The notes beneath the pieces were generated by a model, which saw only the letters and a list, made by a program, of their open reading frames with translations, was not told where the DNA came from and made no database searches. This document shows positions 6,769 to 10,057 of a stretch of DNA of 10,057 nucleotides, piece after piece. Position 1 is the first letter of the stretch; every line of letters starts with the position of its first letter. The position numbers and the translations under genes were made by a program. Source of the stretch: an uncultured Prevotellaceae bacterium (GTDB lineage: Bacteria > Bacteroidota > Bacteroidia > Bacteroidales > Muribaculaceae); the NCBI GenBank assembly GCA_937904375.1, contig CALDIG010000133.1, positions 1-10,057 on the forward strand, in the 5' to 3' direction.

Positions 6769-6802
6769 CAAGTTTTTAAAGTTCTAAAACTTTATAAACT
6801 TG
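6769..6802 (+). repeat. Palindromic element, copy 2
   Basis: CAAGTTTTTAAAGTT (6769-6783) pairs with AACTTTATAAACTTG (6788-6802) with one mismatch and a CTAA loop. The central 16 bases equal the reverse complement of those in copy 1 (6251-6284), while the arms match in either orientation, as expected of a mobile or flipping palindrome. It ends 29 bases before the first 162-base repeat. Confidence 0.65.
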
Positions 6803-6831
6803 AAGGTTAGAGTTTAGTGTTTATAGAAATT

Positions 6832-6993
6832 ACATGCTCTCGTGGCGTAATAGTCAGTGCATCTGTCTTATACACTGCAAGTTGCAGGTGCAACTCCTGC
6901 CAGGTCAGAGATGATCTACAACACAGTGATGGGCTGGTAATCATCATCAATCCTCCTTCTTTGAGGATTGATTGGAAATGATGGTGATGGATT
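6832..6993 (+). repeat. 162-base repeat, copy A (tRNA-like half plus hairpin half)
   Basis: It aligns without gaps to 7529-7690 with 12 mismatches (about 93% identity), ten of them transitions. The first half is tRNA-like (see 6836-6907). The second half holds ATCAATCCTC (6946-6955) and GAGGATTGAT (6963-6972), a perfect 10-bp stem with a 7-base loop. Outer TAATCATC can pair with GAT...GATTA beyond it. The repeat ends 85 bases before the start of the small two-TM protein. It carries no recognised gene. A structured RNA, recombination site or tRNA-derived duplication are the open options. Confidence 0.85.
6836..6907 (+). pseudogene. Degenerate tRNA-like sequence, copy A
   Basis: The order of parts follows a tRNA. 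D stem: GCGT/GTGC, with G-T pairs and loop AATAGTCA. Anticodon-like loop: CTTATAC, with TAT in the anticodon place (6869-6871). Variable AAGTT. T arm: GCAGG-TGCAACT-CCTGC with a perfect 5-bp stem. However, the acceptor ends (GCTCTCG and CAGGTCA) hardly pair, the anticodon stem has two mismatches, the D loop lacks GG, and T-loop position 55 is G. It therefore looks like a decayed tRNA or a tRNA mimic, not a working tRNA. Confidence 0.4.
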
Positions 6994-7078
6994 ATTACGT
7001 AAGTTGAAGAATACCTTTAGAGACCACCAAATAAACTAATTCATAAAAGATTTGTCTAATTATTAAATAGCCAAAAGA

Positions 7079-7432
7079 ATGAACACGCATAATTATTATA
7101 AATATTCCAAATATATTACTGCGGCATGTGGTATATTATTGGCGGTTATAATTTTTCTAGATTCTGTAGAAGTTATTTTGCCCAAACCGCTGTTATATAT
7201 ATTCATTGGAATAACAGCTTTCTTTATTGTTGCAGGAATTGTATTTCTCATAAGATTTTTCCCTCATGAAATGAGGCGGCAGCAAGAAGAATTGAAGCGT
7301 AAAGAGGAAGAACGAAAAGCTTTGGAAAAAGAGCTGAGGGAAAAATATAAAAACGTTGACTTGAGCAAAGAGCCTGATATCATCTATATCAAAGAGCCTT
7401 TTGATGACGATGGATTTATACCGATGGGGTGA
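7079..7432 (+). CDS. Orphan small two-TM protein with charged coiled-coil tail
   Basis: A 117-residue protein I do not recognise. Residues about 13-34 and 37-60 are hydrophobic and should span the membrane as a hairpin, joined by a short turn with Lys and Pro (LPKPLLY). They are followed by RFFPHEMRR, then a highly charged Glu/Lys/Arg helix (about 64-90) likely to be a cytosolic coiled coil. The tail is acidic (IIYIKEPFDDDGFIPMG). ATG 7079 is the first in the frame and has a loose -7-like TACCTTTA at 7012-7019, one base off consensus. The gene is AT-rich like the rest of this stretch and sits alone between the two 162-base repeats, with no neighbour close enough for an operon. Real coding is supported by the coherent TM/coiled-coil architecture, but function is unknown. 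Confidence 0.7.
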   Translation: MNTHNYYKYSKYITAACGILLAVIIFLDSVEVILPKPLLYIFIGITAFFIVAGIVFLIRFFPHEMRRQQEELKRKEEERKALEKELREKYKNVDLSKEPDIIYIKEPFDDDGFIPMG

Positions 7433-7528
7433 CATTTTCTCATAAAATCAAATGTGACAATAGATCGCTTTAGAGACTCGTCAGCACCATTGCACTACGC
7501 TCCGTACGCAACGCCAACTTCAGCAATG

Positions 7529-7690
7529 ACATACTCTCATGGCGCAATAGTCAGTGCGTTTGTCTTATACAATGCAAGTTGCAGGTGCAACTCCTGCCAG
7601 GTCAGAGATAATCTACAACACTGTGATGGACTGGTAATCATCATCAATCCTCCTTCTCTGAGGATTGATTGGAAACGATGATGATGGATT
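7529..7690 (+). repeat. 162-base repeat, copy B
   Basis: Gapless partner of 6832-6993, 697 bases downstream and in the same orientation. The 10-bp hairpin is fully kept (7643-7652 with 7660-7669), and the only change within it is in the loop. In the outer helix GATGGTGAT of copy A is GATGATGAT here, changing a G-T pair to A-T. It ends 106 bases before the SUMF1-fold gene and upstream of that gene's promoter, so it is probably not part of its mRNA. Confidence 0.85.
7533..7604 (+). pseudogene. Degenerate tRNA-like sequence, copy B
   Basis: Same layout as copy A. The D stem GCGC/GTGC is slightly better paired, the T arm is identical, and the anticodon-like loop CTTATAC is identical. The anticodon stem is worse (AATGC replaces ACTGC on the 3' side). 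The shared departures from tRNA consensus show they were already present when the repeat was duplicated, or that they are tolerated for another role. Confidence 0.4.
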
Positions 7691-7735
7691 CAGTGATGGA
7701 TTCTGGCGAAAGTGGAACCGAATAATGAGCAATTA

Positions 7736-7767
7736 TTTGGTTTTTTATGAAAAAACCTTTTACTTTG
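7736..7767 (+). promoter_or_regulatory. Putative promoter of the SUMF1-fold gene
   Basis: TTTG (7736-7739) and TTACTTTG (7760-7767) fit the Bacteroidetes -33/-7 pattern (TTTG, about 19-20 bases, TAnnTTTG) with one mismatch. The predicted start is near 7774, about 23 bases before ATG 7797. This placement supports translation from 7797 and not from the upstream in-frame ATG at 7665. Confidence 0.55.
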
Positions 7768-7796
7768 CGAAGTTGAACTCCACAAAACAATTTATT

Positions 7797-8699
7797 ATGA
7801 AAATCAAGCTTTATATTATTATAATTTTGATATTTGGAATGTGTGGATTGACATGCCATGCTCAATCTGCAAATGATAGTAAGCAAATTGTTACTTCTGA
7901 AGATTTTACTGTAAACGGTGTAACGTTTAAGATGATTTATGTTGAAGGAGGAGCCTACACAATGGGTTCAAATGAAGAGATATTTGTGGTTTTACCAGAA
8001 CCCATCTGTGTGGCTGATCCAAATGATTTTGAATTGGAAAATCCAGCACATGAGGTTACTATTTCACCTTTTTATATTGGTCAGACAGAGGTTACTCAAG
8101 AACTGTGGTTTGCTGTTATGGGATTCAATCCGAGCTACTTTAACAGCACTGGAAATCCAGATTATGAATCAAGCCATGAATTCGATTATGGCACAAATCT
8201 ACAGCGACCAGTTGAGCACGTCTCTTGGGACGATTGTCAGGTTTTTATCAATAAACTTAATCAGCTGACAGGAAAAAACTTTCGTTTACCAACTGAGGCA
8301 GAATGGGAATATGCAGCACGTGGTGGTAACAAGAGTCAAGGATACGAATACTCTGGCAGCAATGATTTCTATGGTGTGGCATGGTGTATAAATAACATTC
8401 CAACCACAAAAAAAGATTCCATAAAATATGGAACACAGCCAGTTGCTACTAAAAAATCAAATGAGTTGGGCATCTATGATATGAGTGGCAATGTTAGTGA
8501 ATGGTGCAATGATTATTGGGATGAGAGTTATTATAAATCTTCTCCCCAAAAAGATCCAAAGGGTCCCAAAAATGGCAAATATCGCACACGTCGTGGAAGT
8601 GGTTGGGGTAGTCCAGGTTCACTAAGTAAAGTTGCAGATAGAGAATATTATGAATCTAAAGAACGCAGACGCAGTCTTGGCTTTCGTTTAGCTTTGTAA
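7797..8699 (+). CDS. Secreted SUMF1/FGE-sulfatase-fold protein, non-catalytic type
   Basis: A 300-residue protein with signal peptide MKIKLYIIIILIFGMCGLTC, cleaved after HAQ near residue 23. No proper lipobox precedes either cysteine. The rest is one SUMF1-like domain (about 36-300): FKMIYVEGGAYTMGS at 44-58, QTEVTQELW at 96-104, RPVEHVSWDDC at 137-147, RLPTEAEWEYAARGG at 163-177, YDMSGNVSEWC at 227-237, RTRRGSGWG at 263-271 and the terminal LGFRLAL. The active cysteine pair of formylglycine-generating enzyme belongs near the RRGSGWG block, and this region has no cysteine, so sulfatase activation is unlikely. Bacteroidetes use this C-type-lectin-like fold for exported proteins, including gliding/type IX secretion components and binding proteins; the specific role is unknown. 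The start at 7797 is chosen for the signal peptide and promoter. AT-rich. Confidence 0.85.
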   Translation: MKIKLYIIIILIFGMCGLTCHAQSANDSKQIVTSEDFTVNGVTFKMIYVEGGAYTMGSNEEIFVVLPEPICVADPNDFELENPAHEVTISPFYIGQTEVTQELWFAVMGFNPSYFNSTGNPDYESSHEFDYGTNLQRPVEHVSWDDCQVFINKLNQLTGKNFRLPTEAEWEYAARGGNKSQGYEYSGSNDFYGVAWCINNIPTTKKDSIKYGTQPVATKKSNELGIYDMSGNVSEWCNDYWDESYYKSSPQKDPKGPKNGKYRTRRGSGWGSPGSLSKVADREYYESKERRRSLGFRLAL

Positions 8700-8820
8700 T
8701 GAGGAGGCACAGCCTTACACAAATTATACCTCAAGCCACAACCAAGGAGTGAATACTTAGACTTTGTGCAAATTCATCCCGGGCCAATTAAAGACATACA
8801 CAAAAATTGAAAATTGAAAA

Positions 8821-9069
8821 ATGAAAGATATATTAAGAAGCTTTGGATCTAAAGTTCGTTTCTACAGGGAGTTGCTTGGTCTTTCACAAGAGAAGCTTGC
8901 TGAAAAAGCAAATGTTCATCGCACATATATAGGAACAGTAGAAAGAGGTGAAACAAACATCACTCTTGTAAATGTTTACAAACTTGCTAAAGCATTAGAA
9001 GTAGATATGACGCAACTATTTGACGTGGAGTGCGATAGATGGTGGGGAACCCGATTTCCACCGTCCTGA
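8821..9069 (+). CDS. Solitary XRE-family HTH transcriptional regulator
   Basis: An 82-residue single-domain DNA-binding protein of the Cro/C1 (HTH_3) family. Residues about 8-66 hold the five-helix domain: VRFYRELLGLSQEKLAEKAN, with the HTH at about 22-43 (SQEKLAEKANVHRTYIGTVERG), then TLVNVYKLAKALEV. Small solitary proteins of this kind often control restriction-modification, toxin or mobile-element genes, but no such partner is visible. The nearest upstream gene encodes the SUMF1-fold protein, 121 bases away. TTAGACTTTG near 8758 is a loose promoter match. The last 14 or so residues (DVECDRWWGTRFPPS) are unlike the usual family ending and are encoded in noticeably GC-richer DNA, so the C-terminus may have been created by a junction. 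A 7-bp hairpin (9039-9064) overlaps the end of the gene. Confidence 0.85.
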   Translation: MKDILRSFGSKVRFYRELLGLSQEKLAEKANVHRTYIGTVERGETNITLVNVYKLAKALEVDMTQLFDVECDRWWGTRFPPS

Positions 9070-9205
9070 CCGCTTCGGGAAGCTTTAGCTGCGCAAGCCC
9101 GCTAATATACCACAGGTTATGGTAGTTCTCGACAGTCTTCTTATTTGCAGGTAAAGTGGCCAGAGGTAGAGCGGCGGGCAGTCTTTGGCTGATATTTCTT
9201 CCAGA
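9070..9205. other. Convergent intergenic region, GC-richer, with minor hairpins
   Basis: It lies between the converging HTH gene and response regulator. Small inverted repeats include GCTT/AAGC with a CGGG loop (9072-9083, followed by TTT), a possible weak terminator for the HTH gene, and TACCA/TGGTA (9108-9124). On the minus strand the frame of the response regulator stays open after its TAA, through this region, to a TAG at 8987-8989, but without a start codon. Confidence 0.4.
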
Positions 9206-9883
9206 TTATTTTACCTCCAAGACAATGCCTCGTTTTTTCAGCGACACAATGGTGATGGTGGTGTCGGCTGCGAGCAGCTTGCGGAGATAGGTTATCTGCA
9301 CGTTGAGGGCGAGGGAATTGGCGTAGCTGTCGTTACCCCATACTGATTTTAGAATGTTTTCACGCTCTACGGTCTGACCGATATTCAGGGCAAGGATAGT
9401 AAGGATTTCTGACTGGCGGGCGGAGATATGTTGCACCACTCCGTCAATCTCTATGGTTGATAGATTGCTGTCGAAGACAGTCTGGCCGATGGTCATACGA
9501 GTGGAGGTCGCAGACTGGCGATGCTCGAAACGCTCTTTAATCTTAGCAATGAGTTCTTCGGGATAGAACGGCTTGGGGATATAGTCATTGCCTTTCAGGT
9601 CGAAGCCTTTCAGACGGTCGTCCTTTTCTGTGCGGTCTGTGAGAAAGAAGATAAGCACGTCACGGTCTTGCTCACGGATAAGCCGTGCCAAATCAAAACC
9701 ATTCATCTCTGGCATATTGACATCGAGCAATACCAAGTCGGGTTTGTCGGCAGAAAATGCCTCCCATCCTTTGTGCCCATTCTCGGCGTAAGCGACTTCG
9801 TAACCCTCAGCCTCTAAGAACTTCTCCAGAAACTCTGAGTTCTGACGGTCATCATCAACGAGTAATATCCTAATCTTTTCCAT
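9206..9883 (-). CDS. OmpR/PhoB-type response regulator
   Basis: A 225-residue two-domain regulator. The receiver domain (about 4-118) has the acidic pocket Asp10/Asp11/Asp12, the phosphoacceptor Asp54 in LVLLDVNMPEMNG, Thr82 and Lys104 in PKPF, all as needed for phosphorylation. The C-terminal winged-helix DNA-binding domain (about 130-225) shows SARQSEILTILALNIGQTVERE, the recognition-helix region NVQITYLRKLL, and the terminal wing IVSLKKRGIVLEV. Its ATG lies inside the end of the histidine kinase frame (14-base overlap), so the two are translationally coupled and form a cognate pair. It resembles the RprY-like regulators of Bacteroidetes in architecture, but orthology is not claimed and its targets are unknown. 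Confidence 0.93.
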   Translation of the reverse strand: MEKIRILLVDDDRQNSEFLEKFLEAEGYEVAYAENGHKGWEAFSADKPDLVLLDVNMPEMNGFDLARLIREQDRDVLIFFLTDRTEKDDRLKGFDLKGNDYIPKPFYPEELIAKIKERFEHRQSATSTRMTIGQTVFDSNLSTIEIDGVVQHISARQSEILTILALNIGQTVERENILKSVWGNDSYANSLALNVQITYLRKLLAADTTITIVSLKKRGIVLEVK

Positions 9884-10057
9884 CCGTCTGCGGTATTATA
9901 ATGGTGAATGTCGTGCCCTCGCCCTCTGTGCTCTCAAACGTAATCGCACCTCCATGTGCTTCTACCAGCAACTTCACATAACTCAGTCCAAGTCCGATGC
10001 CGGGAATTGACTTGTCCTTTACCGTCTCGCTGCGGTAGAAATTGTCGAACACATATC
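9870..10057 (-). CDS. Sensor histidine kinase, C-terminal ATPase part only
   Basis: The C-terminal 62 or so residues of a kinase whose upstream part lies beyond the window. The visible piece is the end of the HATPase_c domain: the F-box VFDNFYRSE, then the G2 box GIGLGLSYVKLLVEAHGG, and the last strands FESTEGEGTTFTIIIP. The frame is open to the window edge. A GTG at 10050-10052 is an internal Val of the F-box and not a start. The kinase donates phosphate to the response regulator encoded directly after it, which it overlaps by 14 bases. The sensory and dimerisation domains cannot be seen. Confidence 0.92.
   Translation of the reverse strand, partial: YVFDNFYRSETVKDKSIPGIGLGLSYVKLLVEAHGGAITFESTEGEGTTFTIIIPQTDGKD

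Noticed and set aside
6836..6907. Functional tRNA gene
   Set aside because: The acceptor stem hardly pairs, the anticodon stem has two mismatches, the D loop lacks GG and T-loop position 55 is not T.
7454..7681. A 75-codon plus-strand frame through repeat copy B
   Set aside because: The same frame in copy A lacks a credible start and ends early, most differences between copies change amino acids, and the DNA is better explained as structured repeat.
6832..7690. Integron attC sites
   Set aside because: No convincing pair of conserved core sites was found and no integrase is present. The tRNA-like layout describes the 5' half better.
7665..7796. Upstream ATG giving the SUMF1-fold protein 44 extra residues
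   Set aside because: It starts inside the hairpin of repeat copy B and upstream of the predicted promoter, and it would bury the clear signal peptide that begins at 7797.
7797..8699. Variable protein of a diversity-generating retroelement
   Set aside because: No reverse transcriptase, accessory gene or template repeat is visible in the window, so the fold alone is not enough.
9870..10052. A separate 60-residue protein starting at GTG 10050
   Set aside because: The frame is open to the window edge and the GTG is an internal Val of the kinase F-box, so this is the end of a larger histidine kinase.

Overview
The window looks like a chromosomal segment of an order Bacteroidales bacterium (Prevotella- or Muribaculaceae-like; I cannot go lower). 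Signs are promoter -7 boxes of the TAnnTTTG type, near absence of Shine-Dalgarno sequences, a long YjgP/YjgQ permease, fused RibBA, an OmpA-family protein with the GYAS-type C-terminal motif, and housekeeping genes of moderate GC next to very AT-rich intergenic DNA.

Layout. Positions 1-587 (minus) hold the N-terminal part of a secreted protein that runs off the window. A divergent intergenic region (588-759) carries outward promoters for both sides. The plus-strand block 760-4717 is a tightly packed three-gene operon: a PHP-domain CpsB/YwqE-type tyrosine phosphatase, a LptF/LptG-type permease and the bifunctional riboflavin enzyme RibBA. Next comes a short region with degenerate stem-loop repeats and nested hairpins, then an OmpA-family outer-membrane protein (5015-6244) with its own promoter and a 5'-terminal leader hairpin.

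From about 6245 to 9022 the sequence becomes AT-rich and accessory in character. It has about 830 bases without a clear gene, full of palindromic elements. It then has two copies of a 162-base repeat (6832-6993 and 7529-7690, 12 mismatches, no gaps). The first half of each copy resembles a decayed tRNA and the second half forms a strong hairpin. They flank an orphan two-TM small protein (7079-7432). A secreted SUMF1/FGE-fold protein without the catalytic cysteines (7797-8699) and a solitary XRE-family regulator (8821-9069) follow. The last codons of the regulator run into GC-richer DNA, which may mark the island edge. The right end (9206-10057, minus) is a translationally coupled histidine kinase (partial) and OmpR-family response regulator.

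Function. The left half is envelope and cofactor housekeeping: polysaccharide phosphatase, LPS export, riboflavin synthesis and an outer-membrane/peptidoglycan anchor. The right half is a small accessory island ending beside a two-component system. I found no CRISPR array, transposase, integrase or recognisable defence operon. The most unusual structure is the duplicated tRNA-like/hairpin repeat flanking the orphan membrane protein.
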